Numbered from the stretch's first letter, positions 16,834 through 25,702 are shown. The stretch: DNA of 64,000 nucleotides from Enterococcus alishanensis (GCF_019218635.1 NZ_JAHUZB010000003.1:124001-188000); one strand, 5' to 3'. Notes: generated by a model from the sequence alone, not told the origin. Program-made: numbers and translations.

Positions 16834-17764
16834 CTTGATTTAAAATTTCCACCCAAATTTCAATTTTTTGAATTTGTTCAGTAGACAACAGATATTTTTC
16901 TACCGAAAAAGGCGCGATGTGTATTTTATGGGTAGGTAGCCAGGTCTCTAATAAATATTTTAGTGCCGTATCAATATGTTGCATTGTTGCTGTTTTCAAA
17001 TCTTCAGCTTCAAAATGGCAGACCACATATTCGCCAGGTTCCATCCGCCATTCTGCTAAATCGGGAACTAAAGTGCCGTCACTTTTTCCTCCTGCGAAAT
17101 AATTAAAGCTAGCGTCTTTTCCTAAAGTAGTCGGATCGATGCTTTGATCTTTGAGAAATGAGGCACCTAATTCAGGACCATCAGGTAAAATAGCTGGATA
17201 ATTCTTTTTAACACGATGAAATTTTTTCCATAGTTTTGCTGGACCATCGATGCCTGTTGCGCCCGCGATTGGGATATGACTGGCGATTGATAGGTCGCCT
17301 ATAAAACCTAGATAAGTTTCAGGCACTGTTAATGTATGGCGCTGGATTTCCAAAACTATCTGGGAAGTAATCAGCGGAACATTTTCATCTACGTCAGTAT
17401 ACATTAGGCGTAATTCTGGTTTGGCGACTTGATTTAGTAAAGGTCTTTCTTGTCTAAATTTTTCAGGAGTCAGGCCGTAAGCTGACTTAAAAGCTTTGGT
17501 AAAAACGGCATGACTATGAAATCCTGTTTTTATAGCAATGTCTAAAATCCGATGGTCCGTTTCCAATAAAAGTTGACTAGCTTTTGCCAGTCGTCGCAGT
17601 TTTACATATTCTGAAAAAGAGCGACCTACCAATCTTTTAAATAGACGTTGATAATAAAAAGGAGAGAGATGTGCCATTTTTGCTAAATCAATAGCTCTTA
17701 GATCTTGTTGTAAATGGTCTTCAATATAATCAATCGTTTGTTGAATTTCCTACCAAGTTTCCAT
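16826..17764 (-). pseudogene. AraC-GyrI transcriptional regulator with an in-frame amber codon
   Basis: The full frame starts at ATG 17764 behind a good ribosome site (GGAGGG) and reads METW, then TAG at 17752-17750, then EIQQTIDYIEDHLQQD, the expected first helix of an AraC protein. Without the stop it would be a normal regulator of about 312 residues: AraC double HTH to residue 130, then a GyrI-like effector domain (GFIGDLSIASH, GEYVVCHFEAED). The first internal ATG (17677) would remove the first HTH helices. So either the gene is dead, the amber codon is read through, or the long C-terminal part is made alone. No other damage is visible. Confidence 0.8.
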
Positions 17765-17804
17765 AAATACCCTCCTTTGTTTTAAAAAAATTTGCAACCA
17801 AACG

Positions 17805-18043
17805 TTAGATTTTTCTTTTTACTGCAAGAATGGCTAAGCATTGTTTAATATCAGGTAAGATATCTTCATCTTTGACATTAATCACTTTTGACCCATTCCT
17901 TCTTTAGTTGTGTTATTTAAATCTTGTAAATAAGGGGTGAAACTTTCCAATTGTTCGTTCAACTCATTCCAAAGGGGATTTTGTACAAAATTTGTAACTA
18001 GATCCATCGTTGGCTTATTTGCACGATCAAATTTATCCCACAT
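17805..18043 (-). pseudogene. Remnant of a DUF3788-family gene
   Basis: On the minus strand ATG at 18043 (ribosome site GGAGTGAAG) starts MWDKFDRANKPTMDLVT and runs 53 codons to a TGA at 17882; a shifted frame continues INVKDEDILPDIKQ to a TAA at 17805. Together they look like the start and the end of a DUF3788-family protein (about 135 residues from memory) with the middle deleted and the frame shifted. The family name is from memory of its conserved ends. Function of the family is unknown. Confidence 0.65.
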
Positions 18044-18116
18044 TTTTCTTCACTCCTTTTTCTTTTAGCTTATCATAAAGAAATTTGCGAGATTTGTTCT
18101 GTGATGCTCTTTTGAG

Positions 18117-18144
18117 AACAAAAAAACTGCCGCAACGACAGTTT
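18117..18144 (-). terminator. Rho-independent terminator
   Basis: Minus-strand hairpin AAACTGTCG / CGGCAGTTT with one T-G pair, followed by seven T. It belongs to the gene at 18152-18754. Confidence 0.7.
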
Positions 18145-18151
18145 ATTGAAA

Positions 18152-18754
18152 CTATTTTTCCATCGACACAAATGGTGGAAAGTGGTCGCCAGATTCTTTG
18201 CGAAGTAAGCTAACCGTATCTACATCAAAGCTTTCTCCATCGTAATGATAATGGAGTTTTTCTTGATCTAAATAAAATTTGTGACAAGCTTTAAAGGCGA
18301 TTGTTTTAAACTTTCCATCGGCAATCGGTTGGTCGCGATACAAAGTCTGGTCCTCCATTAACGATAATACTTGATCTTCTAATTGCACATCATAAATTCC
18401 ACTGACGATTCCATAGGCAGGCACGTCCTTTCCGGTTGCTGAAATGAAGCGAAAGCTACCGGTAATTTTCCCGCTGCTATGACGTTTTGCTAATTCAAAA
18501 CGAAAAAGTCCCACACTGCTGAAATCTTTTCTCAATTTATCAGGTTTACCAGCAGTCATTTCCCAAATTTTTTCATTTGATACAATGAACATGTCCCATT
18601 GGCAACTTGATTTATTGTATTTTAAATTGGAAAAGGACATTTGATCACTGTAAACACCTTGCAATTCGCCGTTTTCTAATTCATAGATTAGTTCTTCGGT
18701 GGCTAAAGTTTTTCCATCGACATGTTCTTCTAAATAATCAATTAAATCTTTCAA
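18152..18754 (-). CDS. Conserved protein of unknown function
   Basis: A 200-residue soluble protein. It starts MKDLIDYLEEHVDGK; the rest is mixed alpha/beta with several Trp/Phe-rich strands (SCQWDMFIVSNEKIWEM, YGIVSGIYDVQLED). No signal peptide or membrane helix. ATG is preceded by TAGGAGCGATTTT. It has its own terminator and lies directly downstream of the terminator of the dap operon, transcribed in the same direction. No family function could be assigned. Confidence 0.75.
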   Translation of the reverse strand: MKDLIDYLEEHVDGKTLATEELIYELENGELQGVYSDQMSFSNLKYNKSSCQWDMFIVSNEKIWEMTAGKPDKLRKDFSSVGLFRFELAKRHSSGKITGSFRFISATGKDVPAYGIVSGIYDVQLEDQVLSLMEDQTLYRDQPIADGKFKTIAFKACHKFYLDQEKLHYHYDGESFDVDTVSLLRKESGDHFPPFVSMEK

Positions 18755-18770
18755 AAAATCGCTCCTAAAA

Positions 18771-18804
18771 TAAAAAAATTCCCTACAAAATAAATTGTAG
18801 AGAA
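18771..18804 (-). terminator. Terminator of the dapA-dapB-dapD operon
   Basis: Minus-strand stem CTCTACAA / TTGTAGGG with a 6-base loop followed by a T-run (seven A on the plus strand at 18772-18778). Confidence 0.8.
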
Positions 18805-18810
18805 AAATGA

Positions 18811-19518
18811 CTATTTACGCAAATCGTTTAAGAATTCTGTTTTACCAGCAGTTTTTTCATCTTTCATCTTGATGACTTTAGCTGGAGAGCCGGCAACGAC
18901 AGCACCAGCAGGTACATCTTCAGTTACGATAGCACCAGCAGCAACAACCGCATCTTTTCCGACGCGAACGCCTTCTAAAACTACGGCATTGGCACCAACT
19001 AAAACATTGTCCTCAATGATAACTGGTGTCGCTGAAGGTGGCTCTAAAACGCCAGCTAAGACTGCACCAGCACCGATATGAGCGTGGTTGCCGACAGTTG
19101 CTCGCGCGCCTAAAATTGCGCCCATGTCAATCATTGTTTCTTCGCCGATGGAAGCACCAATATTAATTACGGCCCCCATCATAATCACAGCATTGTCACC
19201 AATCGCTACTCGATCACGAATAAAGGCACCCGGTTCGATTCGAGCATTGATTCCAGTCATATCTAGCATGGGAATCGCTGAATTACGGCGATCATTTTCC
19301 AAATAGCTGTCAGTGATTTTTTCTGCATGGTCGGCTAATACTTTTTTTACAGCAGCCGCATCACCAATTAAAGTCCAACTATTGTTTTCGCCGAAAAATT
19401 GGACTTTGTCAGCTGTTACGTCAGTTAAATTTCCTTGGACATAAGCTTTGACAGGGGTCATTTTTTCAGCATTTTTTATATATTTGGCAATTTCATAAGG
19501 GTCAGTAAAATTTGTCAT
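18811..19518 (-). CDS. dapD: 2,3,4,5-tetrahydropyridine-2,6-dicarboxylate N-acetyltransferase
   Basis: A 235-residue enzyme (also called DapH) that acetylates tetrahydrodipicolinate with acetyl-CoA, the branch step of the N-acetyl route to diaminopimelate and lysine. Residues 1-80 are the family's N-terminal domain ([19 protein letters not shown]); then come many left-handed beta-helix hexapeptides such as [17 protein letters not shown] and [11 protein letters not shown]. Start MTNFTD at 19518 is set by GAGGATACT; an upstream ATG overlaps the end of dapB. It is third in dapA-dapB-dapD. The acetyl route requires a deacetylase, for which the divergent M20 gene is the best candidate. Confidence 0.95.
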   Translation of the reverse strand: MTNFTDPYEIAKYIKNAEKMTPVKAYVQGNLTDVTADKVQFFGENNSWTLIGDAAAVKKVLADHAEKITDSYLENDRRNSAIPMLDMTGINARIEPGAFIRDRVAIGDNAVIMMGAVINIGASIGEETMIDMGAILGARATVGNHAHIGAGAVLAGVLEPPSATPVIIEDNVLVGANAVVLEGVRVGKDAVVAAGAIVTEDVPAGAVVAGSPAKVIKMKDEKTAGKTEFLNDLRK

Positions 19519-19525
19519 AGTATCC

Positions 19526-20281
19526 TCATTTCTCATCAATTAATTTTTCCATGTCGTATAGGCCAGCAGTTTTTTTATTTATATATTTGGCTGCTTTTAC
19601 TGCACCGTTGGCAAATATATTACGGGATAAAGCAAAATGATTCAGCTCAATGATTTCATCAGGACCGGCATAAATTACGGTATGTTCACCGGGAATCGTC
19701 CCACCGCGAACAGCATGAATTCCTAGTTCAGATAATGGATTGGTTAAATCATTGCCATGGCGACCATAAATATATTCTTTCTTTTCTTTAACACTGTCAT
19801 TGACGGCATCCGCTAAAAGTAAGGCAGTGCCGCTAGGGGCGTCTTTTTTCAAATTGTGGTGTTTTTCTACAATTTCGATATTAAATTCGTCTTCTAGTAA
19901 CGGTGTAATTTCGCGAATGGCTTTCGCTAATAAATTAATGCCTAGAGACATATTAGCTGAGAAGAAGACGGCAGTTTCTTTGCTAGCAGCTAATAATGCT
20001 TGTTTTTGTTCTTCTTCCAAACCAGTTGTAGCAATTACCACAGGCATTTTTTTCTCAACTGCAAACCCTAAAACTGCTGGTACATTTGAAAAGTGGGAAA
20101 AGTCAATGATCACATCTGCTGAAACATTTACGTCAGAAATTTGTGTAAAAGTAGGAAACTCAGCGGCAAAAGATTCACGATCGACACCAGCTACGACTTG
20201 CATTTCAGTTTGTTGAGCAATTATTCCTTGCAAAACTTTACCCATTCTACCATTGGCGCCACTTAATATAACGTCTAGCAT
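19526..20281 (-). CDS. dapB: 4-hydroxy-tetrahydrodipicolinate reductase
   Basis: A 251-residue NAD(P)H-dependent reductase acting after DapA. The N-terminal Rossmann motif is [25 protein letters not shown] contains the two-His substrate loop and the DAPSGTA signature. Length is normal. The ATG lies one base after the dapA stop and the stop is seven bases before the dapD start, so the three genes form a tight operon. Confidence 0.97.
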   Translation of the reverse strand: MLDVILSGANGRMGKVLQGIIAQQTEMQVVAGVDRESFAAEFPTFTQISDVNVSADVIIDFSHFSNVPAVLGFAVEKKMPVVIATTGLEEEQKQALLAASKETAVFFSANMSLGINLLAKAIREITPLLEDEFNIEIVEKHHNLKKDAPSGTALLLADAVNDSVKEKKEYIYGRHGNDLTNPLSELGIHAVRGGTIPGEHTVIYAGPDEIIELNHFALSRNIFANGAVKAAKYINKKTAGLYDMEKLIDEK

Positions 20282-20282
20282 G

Positions 20283-21173
20283 TTAACCCTCCAAACCGTA
20301 CGCTTGCATTTCTTTTTCTAAACGAGCCACTGTTGCCTCAGATGGTTGGCTTAACGGTAAGCGATAATGAGTTTCGGTTCCTTTAAGTAGTCCAACAGCT
20401 TTTTTAACTGGAATAGGATTGACTTCAGAGAAAATTGTATGAATCAAAGGGATTTGTGCCAATTGTAATTGACGTGCCCGTTCATAATCGCCGGCTAATA
20501 AACGTTTTGTTAATTCGCTGGTCGCTTTTGGAGCAATGTTGGCGATCGTTGAAATCGTACCAGAACCGCCCAATGCTGTAATGGCTAATACTTGGTCATC
20601 ATTGCCCGAATAAATCGCGAAGTCTTGATCTTCTGCCATGATTTGAGCGATTGTAGCGATTTGCGAAATATCGCCAGAAGCTTCTTTGATGCCCACGATA
20701 TTTGGAATTGTGGCTAATCTTTTTACCATATGAGGTGGGATATTAAAGTTTGTCCGTGAAGCAACTGAATATAATAAAATAGGCAGTTTGACACTTTGAG
20801 CAATTTTTTCATAATGCATGAACAAACCATCTTCATTGGCTTTGTTGTAATAAGGTGTTACTACTAATAAAGCATCTGCGCCAACTCTTTCCGCGCCAGT
20901 TGATAATTCGATCGCATGATTGGTGTCGTTAACACCAGTACCGGCAATCACAGGAATTCGGCCATCTACTTTTTTTACTACTGCTTCGATGACAGCAATA
21001 TGTTCATCATTGGTTAAGGTCGATGCTTCCCCAGTCGTTCCACAAGCGACAATTGCATCAGTACCTTGAGAAACTTGCCATTCAGTTAATTCTTCTAATT
21101 GGTTAAAATCGACAGAGCCATCCGCAAAAAATGGGGTGACTAGCGCAACTGCAGAGCCTTCAAAAATTTTCAA
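20283..21173 (-). CDS. dapA: 4-hydroxy-tetrahydrodipicolinate synthase
   Basis: A 296-residue class I aldolase that condenses pyruvate with aspartate semialdehyde, the first committed step to lysine. The Schiff-base lysine is in GIKEASG (near residue 160), with CGTTGEAS binding substrate and TPYYNK providing the conserved Tyr. The start is probably TTG at 21173 (MKIFEGSAVAL), eight bases after GAGGAG; the GTG at 21182 overlaps that ribosome site. A TTG start may keep expression low. A long leader with two terminators lies upstream (see 21277-21472). Confidence 0.95.
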   Translation of the reverse strand: MKIFEGSAVALVTPFFADGSVDFNQLEELTEWQVSQGTDAIVACGTTGEASTLTNDEHIAVIEAVVKKVDGRIPVIAGTGVNDTNHAIELSTGAERVGADALLVVTPYYNKANEDGLFMHYEKIAQSVKLPILLYSVASRTNFNIPPHMVKRLATIPNIVGIKEASGDISQIATIAQIMAEDQDFAIYSGNDDQVLAITALGGSGTISTIANIAPKATSELTKRLLAGDYERARQLQLAQIPLIHTIFSEVNPIPVKKAVGLLKGTETHYRLPLSQPSEATVARLEKEMQAYGLEG

Positions 21174-21276
21174 TCTATACACTCCTCGAAAAAAATATTC
21201 TTATTAAGATGATTGAATTATAACTATTATATGAGAAAGTATCAATGATTTTCTAATGAAAACCCAAGTTATTAAC

Positions 21277-21472
21277 AAAAAAATCAGCCTCCCAAAATGG
21301 GGGACTGATAATAAAAAAGGTGCAGCAGGAATATAACGAAAGGATTCGATTAAGAGGTTAGAGAATTAGCGGATAATTCTGCACCTTTAGTGAACTGTAA
21401 CGTAATACATTAGAAATCTTTGAAAACGATTCCTTATAGCTTTATCCTACAGAATTCAGCTACTGTAGTCAA
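21277..21472 (-). promoter_or_regulatory. dap leader: promoter followed by two tandem terminator hairpins (attenuator or small RNA)
   Basis: On the minus strand TTGACT (21472-21467) and TAGGAT (21449-21444) with a 17-base spacer make a good promoter. The transcript would first form AAAGGTGCAG (21388-21379) pairing with CTGCACCTTT (21325-21316) followed by TTTTT, around a loop with its own hairpin GAATTA..TAATTC; then a second hairpin (21309-21283, ATCAGTCCCCC / GGGAGGCTGAT) with seven T. Both stop signals lie before dapA. It could be an attenuator sensing lysine or another signal, or a small RNA with its own terminator; a TATAAT at 21231-21226 might then start dapA. It does not match the lysine riboswitch. 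Confidence 0.6.
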
Positions 21473-21565
21473 TAAATTTTCATAAAATAATCATTTTTTA
21501 TGAAAATTAGGCAAAAGTAGCGATCTATATTATAATAAGAAAATAAAAAAATTGGAGTTGATTAA
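21473..21565 (+). promoter_or_regulatory. Promoter region of the M20 deacetylase gene
   Basis: TATAAT-like sequence (TATTATAATAAG around 21528-21539) and ribosome site TTGGAGTTG at 21551 precede the ATG at 21566. The -35 box is not clear. Confidence 0.45.
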
Positions 21566-22714
21566 ATGCTAGCTTCAGAAATAATTGAATTAGAATCTTT
21601 TGTGACACAGACTCGTCGTGATTTGCATCAAATCCCTGAACTGGGTTTAGCTGAAAAAAAAACAGCTGCATATATTCGTCAAAAATTAACCGAATTTGGT
21701 ATTCAAGAAATTTATGAAGTGATTGAAACTGGAACAATTGCTGTCTTACGAGGAGAAAAAACTGGCAAAACCATTGCTTTTCGTTCAGATATTGATGCGT
21801 TACCTGTAGAAGAAGAAACGGGTGTTTCATTTGCCTCAAAAACTAAAGGGAAAATGCATGCTTGCGGACATGATGGACACATGGCGACCTTATTAGCTTT
21901 TGCCAAATATTTAACTGCACATCCTGATGAAATCATCGGTACGATCGTTTTAATTTTTCAGCCAGCCGAAGAGGGACCTGGTGGAGCACAGTTAATTTTA
22001 GAAACAGGGATTTTACAAAAATTAGGCGTAGAAAAAATTGTCGGTCTCCATGTTTGGCCAGATTTATCTGCTGGGAAAATTGCTTCACGTCCTCATGGCT
22101 TAATGGCAAGAAATGCTGAAGTCACTTTGAAAATTAAAGGCCGCTCCAGTCATGGCGCCCAACCGCAATTAGGGGCAGATGCTATTGTGGCTGCTGGTGG
22201 AATTATTTCAGGCCTAAATAGCATTTTAGCGAAAAATATCAATCCTTTAGACGCCGTAGTTTTGAATTTTGGAACGATCCACGGTGGTGAGGCCATGAAT
22301 ATTGTCGCTAAAGAAGTTGAAATGAAAGGTACTTTACGGGCATTTGATGATCGGGTATATGATGAAATCGTTCGACGAATTGAACTTTTAGCTGGAGAGA
22401 TTGCTAAAGGTTACGGTTGTGAAGCAGAAGTCCAATTTAATCACATGTATCGAGTGGTTGATAATGATCCAGAGATGGTCCAAATTTTAGCTGAAACGAC
22501 AGCAGAATACTATGAAGAAACGCCGCCTTCCTTGACAGCTGAAGATTTTTCTTTGTATCAAACTGAAATACCAGGTTTATTTTTCTTTTTAGGTATTCGT
22601 AACGAAGAAAAAGGTTATATTCATCCATTACACAATGGAAAAATGCAATTTGATGAAGCTGCATTGTTGACGGGTGTAGAAACTTACGTGCGCTTGTTAA
22701 AAGCTTTTAATTAA
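21566..22714 (+). CDS. M20-family amidohydrolase, probable N-acetyl-diaminopimelate deacetylase
   Basis: A 382-residue two-zinc amidohydrolase. Metal-site motifs are HACGHDGHMA and PAEEGPGGA; RRDLHQIPELG at the start and SSHGAQP in the lid domain are standard for the hippuricase/aminoacylase group. Sequence alone does not decide the substrate. Its position divergent from dapA-dapB-dapD, whose product route needs an N-acetyl-diaminopimelate deacetylase, makes that activity the best guess (compare YkuR of Bacillus subtilis). ATG follows TTGGAGTTGATTAA. A clean terminator follows. Confidence 0.8.
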   Translation: MLASEIIELESFVTQTRRDLHQIPELGLAEKKTAAYIRQKLTEFGIQEIYEVIETGTIAVLRGEKTGKTIAFRSDIDALPVEEETGVSFASKTKGKMHACGHDGHMATLLAFAKYLTAHPDEIIGTIVLIFQPAEEGPGGAQLILETGILQKLGVEKIVGLHVWPDLSAGKIASRPHGLMARNAEVTLKIKGRSSHGAQPQLGADAIVAAGGIISGLNSILAKNINPLDAVVLNFGTIHGGEAMNIVAKEVEMKGTLRAFDDRVYDEIVRRIELLAGEIAKGYGCEAEVQFNHMYRVVDNDPEMVQILAETTAEYYEETPPSLTAEDFSLYQTEIPGLFFFLGIRNEEKGYIHPLHNGKMQFDEAALLTGVETYVRLLKAFN

Positions 22715-22723
22715 ATAAGTCCG

Positions 22724-22754
22724 AGAGAAACAGCTGAAACTGTTTCTCTTTTTT
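22724..22754 (+). terminator. Rho-independent terminator
   Basis: AGAGAAACAG (22724-22733) pairs with CTGTTTCTCT (22740-22749), then TTTTT. Confidence 0.9.
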
Positions 22755-22765
22755 ATTGCGGCACA

Positions 22766-22876
22766 TATCGAAAGCGCTTAAATAAATAACGGTTTAAAGA
22801 CTCAAAAGAGAATCTCATGAAAATATTTTAAAAAAACAAAAAATTATTTGTATCGAAAAAAATATTTTTATATAAT
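22766..22876 (+). promoter_or_regulatory. Promoter of the purine permease gene with a possible cre site
   Basis: TTGTAT (22848-22853), 17 bases, TATAAT (22871-22876). Upstream, TCGAAAGCGCTTAAAT around 22768-22783 resembles a CcpA cre box but lacks the G of TGNAA, so it is a weak candidate. The leader from about 22883 to 23015 shows no purine riboswitch core. Confidence 0.5.
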
Positions 22877-23015
22877 AGATTTGTTGAAGGTGACGAGTCA
22901 TGATCTTTTTTTAAAATGTAAGCCCTTTCTGTTTACCCTTGTGATGCTGTTCACTTTCGAATCCTTAATTGCTCAGTCACTTAAGTCTCAGAAAAATGTT
23001 TTGAGGAGGAAAAGA

Positions 23016-24347
23016 ATGAAAGCAGAGATGAAAAGCAATTTATTTCAGTACGATGCAAAAACTAAACTATCAGAAGTAGTTCCTTTAGGTATGCAGCACG
23101 TTGTCGCAGCAGCCGTTGGAATCGTTACACCCGGAATCATGATTGCCGGAGCCAGCGGAATGGGTGCGGCAGATCGAACCTTAATTATTCAAACTTGTTT
23201 AGTTTTTTCTGGTTTTGCTACCTTGATTCAACTTTTTAAACCTTTTGGAATTGGTTCCCGGCTACCAGTGATGATGGGGACTAGTTTTGCCTATGTGCCA
23301 ATTTTACTTTCTATCACCAATGGAGAAGCTTCAGGTTTTGGCATGATCATTGGTGCTCAAATGGTGGGTAGTATTGTTTCCGTCTTAGTTGGTCTGGGGA
23401 TTAATAAGATTCGAATATTATTTCCACCTTTGGTTACTGGAACAGTTATTTTGAGTATTGGATTTTCATTATTCGATGTAGCGGTAGGTTATATGGCGGG
23501 AGGAAAAGCTAGTCCTACTTTTGGTTCGCTGCAAAATTGGGGCGTCGGCTTAGCGACGTTTGCGATTGTTTTTTTCTTTACGTATTTTGTTAAAGGCGTG
23601 TTTAGTCTAGCATCAATTTTAATTGGTGTAATTGCTGGTTATCTATTATCCATTGCATTGGGAATGGTAGATTTTTCGGCGATTTCAAATGCTGGTTATT
23701 TCCAAATGGTTCAGCCATTACATTTTAAACCAGAATTTGAAGTTATCCCCATCGTAACTTTAACTATTATGTTTATTGTAAATGCAGTGCAGGCGATAGG
23801 AGATTTGACTGCTTTGACTGTCAGTGGTTTAGATCGTGAACCAACCAATCAAGAATTAGGCGGCGGTATCATCGGAAATAGTATTACAACTTTTGTAGGG
23901 GCGTTTTTCGGAGCATTACCTACAGCAACTTTTAGTCAAAATATCGGTTTGGTTTCTGTTACTAAAGTGGTTAATCGTGGCGTTTTCTTGTTTGCATCAG
24001 TTGTTTTAATGATTGCTGGATTTGTGCCTAAAATTTCAGCCTTATTGACGACTATTCCACAAGCCGTAATTGGTGGGGCTACTATTGCTGTATTTGCTTC
24101 AATCTCCATGACGGGAATGAAAATGATTGCTTCGGCTGGTTTTTCTCGAATTAATACAGGCATCATCGGCTTATCGTTAGCTTTTGGGATTGGAATCCCA
24201 TTGACAACAGGTTCATTGGCTGGTCCAGGATTTCCTGCTTGGGTCGACCAAATTTTTGGTGGTTCTGAAGTAGTTCTTACTACAATTATCGCGATTATTT
24301 TGAATTTATTATTAAATCATACAAAAGTGGGACGTGAAAAAGCCTAA
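23016..24347 (+). CDS. NCS2-family xanthine/uric acid/uracil permease
   Basis: A 443-residue nucleobase transporter with about 14 membrane spans. The conserved start VPLGMQHVVAAAVGIVTPGIMIAG, the GTSFAYVP segment and the family motif QAIGDLTALTVSG are present, and SQNIGLVSVTKV fits the xanthine/urate branch better than UraA-type uracil permeases. ATG at 23016 follows GAGGAGGAAAAGA. A longer frame (from 22848) has no ribosome site and would add an unlikely, cysteine-bearing hydrophobic extension. It is monocistronic. Substrate within the purines is not certain. Confidence 0.88.
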   Translation: MKAEMKSNLFQYDAKTKLSEVVPLGMQHVVAAAVGIVTPGIMIAGASGMGAADRTLIIQTCLVFSGFATLIQLFKPFGIGSRLPVMMGTSFAYVPILLSITNGEASGFGMIIGAQMVGSIVSVLVGLGINKIRILFPPLVTGTVILSIGFSLFDVAVGYMAGGKASPTFGSLQNWGVGLATFAIVFFFTYFVKGVFSLASILIGVIAGYLLSIALGMVDFSAISNAGYFQMVQPLHFKPEFEVIPIVTLTIMFIVNAVQAIGDLTALTVSGLDREPTNQELGGGIIGNSITTFVGAFFGALPTATFSQNIGLVSVTKVVNRGVFLFASVVLMIAGFVPKISALLTTIPQAVIGGATIAVFASISMTGMKMIASAGFSRINTGIIGLSLAFGIGIPLTTGSLAGPGFPAWVDQIFGGSEVVLTTIIAIILNLLLNHTKVGREKA

Positions 24348-24352
24348 AAATT

Positions 24353-24382
24353 GCCAGAGCATAAAATTGCTCTGGCTTTTCT
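24353..24382. terminator. Bidirectional terminator
   Basis: GCCAGAGC (24353-24360) with GCTCTGGC (24369-24376), 8-base loop, T-runs on both strands; shared by the permease gene and the convergent AhpD-like gene. Confidence 0.88.
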
Positions 24383-24383
24383 C

Positions 24384-24725
24384 TTATTGATTTTCTAACA
24401 TTTCTTTTGCATAAGCTAAGGCTTTCCCACTGTAGGCTGCCCCAGGTCCGCCAGACATACCAATTGCAATTTTTGCTACATCAGCTAGCTCTTCAAAAGT
24501 TGCGCCAGCTTTAATCGGTAAACCGACATGTGTGATGATGCAACCTTCGCAACGAGCACCAATAGCTACGCCTAAAGTAATTAGTTCTTTCGTTTTGGCA
24601 TCAACGGCACTTTCTTCGTTAATCGCTTGTGCCATTCCCTTAAATGCTTGACCGGTACTTCCGATGGCTTCCATCAAAATCTTATTTTGTTGCGCCATTT
24701 CTTGTTGGGTTTCTGCTAAACTCAT
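24384..24725 (-). CDS. Carboxymuconolactone decarboxylase / AhpD-like protein
   Basis: A 113-residue helical protein of the CMD family with the redox motif CEGCIITH (CxxC and the following His), as in AhpD-like peroxidase partners. ATG at 24725 follows AGGCGGTATTTT; a longer frame to 24779 overlaps the regulator upstream and has no ribosome site. It lies 46 bases downstream of the first DeoR gene on the same strand. A TATAAT and a cre-like sequence in that gap suggest it may also be transcribed alone. Likely role: peroxide or aldehyde stress; substrate unknown. Confidence 0.85.
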   Translation of the reverse strand: MSLAETQQEMAQQNKILMEAIGSTGQAFKGMAQAINEESAVDAKTKELITLGVAIGARCEGCIITHVGLPIKAGATFEELADVAKIAIGMSGGPGAAYSGKALAYAKEMLENQ

Positions 24726-24760
24726 AAAATACCGCCTATTATTTGATGGATTTATTATAA

Positions 24761-24776
24761 AACAAACGTTTTCAAT
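24761..24776 (-). promoter_or_regulatory. Candidate catabolite-responsive element (cre)
   Basis: Minus-strand ATTGAAAACGTTTGTT keeps TGAAAACG and the central CG of the CcpA consensus TGNAANCGNTNNCA but has a poor right end. It overlaps the end of the first DeoR gene and the promoter region of the AhpD-like gene. Confidence 0.4.
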
Positions 24777-25521
24777 CAATTAATAGAACATCTTTCAAAC
24801 TATATTCCCGACGAATTTGATTAGGTAATTTTTCCGCGATTAAATAAGTTAAATCATCAATTGGTCCGACAATTGCATGACTGACAGTACTAAACTTATC
24901 AGTTGTGGCCATGCCTAAAACTTCAGTAGCACACCTTGTCATTTCTTGTTTAATTTCTGCCTCAGCTATCGTAGGGACACTTGTTCCTGCATCTAAATCA
25001 AGATTATATATTCCCATTACATAAAGATCGGCTCGAATTTGTTTGAGACTCTTATAAGTTGTTACCCCAATATTAATCATTGATTGTTTATAAAATTCTC
25101 CCCCCAGATTAATTACTTCTAAATTTTTGTGCTGGGACAATGCCATTGCAATCGGTGGACTGTTAGTAATAATCCGTCCTCTAAAATCTAGCGGAATTTC
25201 GTTGGCTAAAGCTAGATTAGTCGTACTGCCATCAATGATAATGACACTATCTTCTTTTAGAAACGGTAAGGCTTTTTTGGCTAACGCTGTTTTTTTGTCG
25301 TTGTCTAGATTAATCCGAAAGCTAAAATCAGTAACAGGAGGCCCTACCCGTAATGCGCCACTATGAACACGTTTTAAAAGGCCTTTACTATCTAGTTCCT
25401 TTAGATCACGGCGAATTGTGTCTTCAGAAACTTCCAAGCGAGCACTTAAATCGCTGGCAATGACTTTTTGTTCGGAATTTAAAATATCGATAATTGTCTG
25501 CTGTCTTTCCTCTTTTAACAT
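24772..25521 (-). CDS. DeoR-family sugar-responsive repressor 1
   Basis: A 249-residue repressor. Residues 1-57 form the DeoR winged helix (SARLEVSEDTIRRDLKEL); the rest is the sugar-phosphate sensor domain with IIIDGSTTNLAL, TNSPPIAMAL and LGGEFYK. It is divergent from the epimerase/hexuloisomerase pair, and the shared intergenic region carries three TTTTGCATG-type elements. It is a paralogue of the second DeoR 2 kb away, so the two probably sense related sugar phosphates. Confidence 0.92.
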   Translation of the reverse strand: MLKEERQQTIIDILNSEQKVIASDLSARLEVSEDTIRRDLKELDSKGLLKRVHSGALRVGPPVTDFSFRINLDNDKKTALAKKALPFLKEDSVIIIDGSTTNLALANEIPLDFRGRIITNSPPIAMALSQHKNLEVINLGGEFYKQSMINIGVTTYKSLKQIRADLYVMGIYNLDLDAGTSVPTIAEAEIKQEMTRCATEVLGMATTDKFSTVSHAIVGPIDDLTYLIAEKLPNQIRREYSLKDVLLID

Positions 25522-25588
25522 CTTTTTAGCACCTACTTTAAGTCTTTTTCATATTTTCTCATTTTTGCGGTTTGTCGTCAATTTTTCG

Positions 25589-25678
25589 ATATTTTGCATG
25601 CTTAAAAGCATTAACATGCAAAATATATAATTTATTTTGCATGTTTGTATTGATTTATATTTAATGAGCGTTTACAAT
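25589..25678 (+). promoter_or_regulatory. Divergent control region with DeoR-type operators
   Basis: ATATTTTGCATG (25589-25600) and its perfect inverted copy CATGCAAAATAT (25615-25626) are followed by TATTTTGCATG (25633-25643), seven bases before the -35 box. The plus-strand promoter is TTGATT (25650-25655), 17 bases, TACAAT (25673-25678). GAGCGTTTACA next to the -10 box keeps the right half of a cre site. Likely control: DeoR repression plus CcpA. Confidence 0.75.
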
Positions 25679-25702
25679 GAAAGCAATTAAGAGAGGAGAT
25701 AT

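Noticed and set aside
18869-19306. Long plus-strand ORFs opposite dapD
   Set aside because: They are mirror frames of the hexapeptide-repeat coding sequence, with Thr/Ala/Pro-rich low-complexity products and no ribosome site.
21277-21472. Lysine riboswitch upstream of dapA
   Set aside because: The leader is too short and I cannot find the conserved five-way-junction core sequences; only the position fits.
22883-23015. Purine riboswitch before the NCS2 permease gene
   Set aside because: The three-way junction motif with its TATA...CTACC loops is absent, although this is a common place for one.
22848-23015. N-terminal extension of the permease from 22848
   Set aside because: No ribosome site at the upstream ATG, the extension overlaps the promoter (TATAAT at 22871), and GAGGAGG precedes the ATG at 23016.
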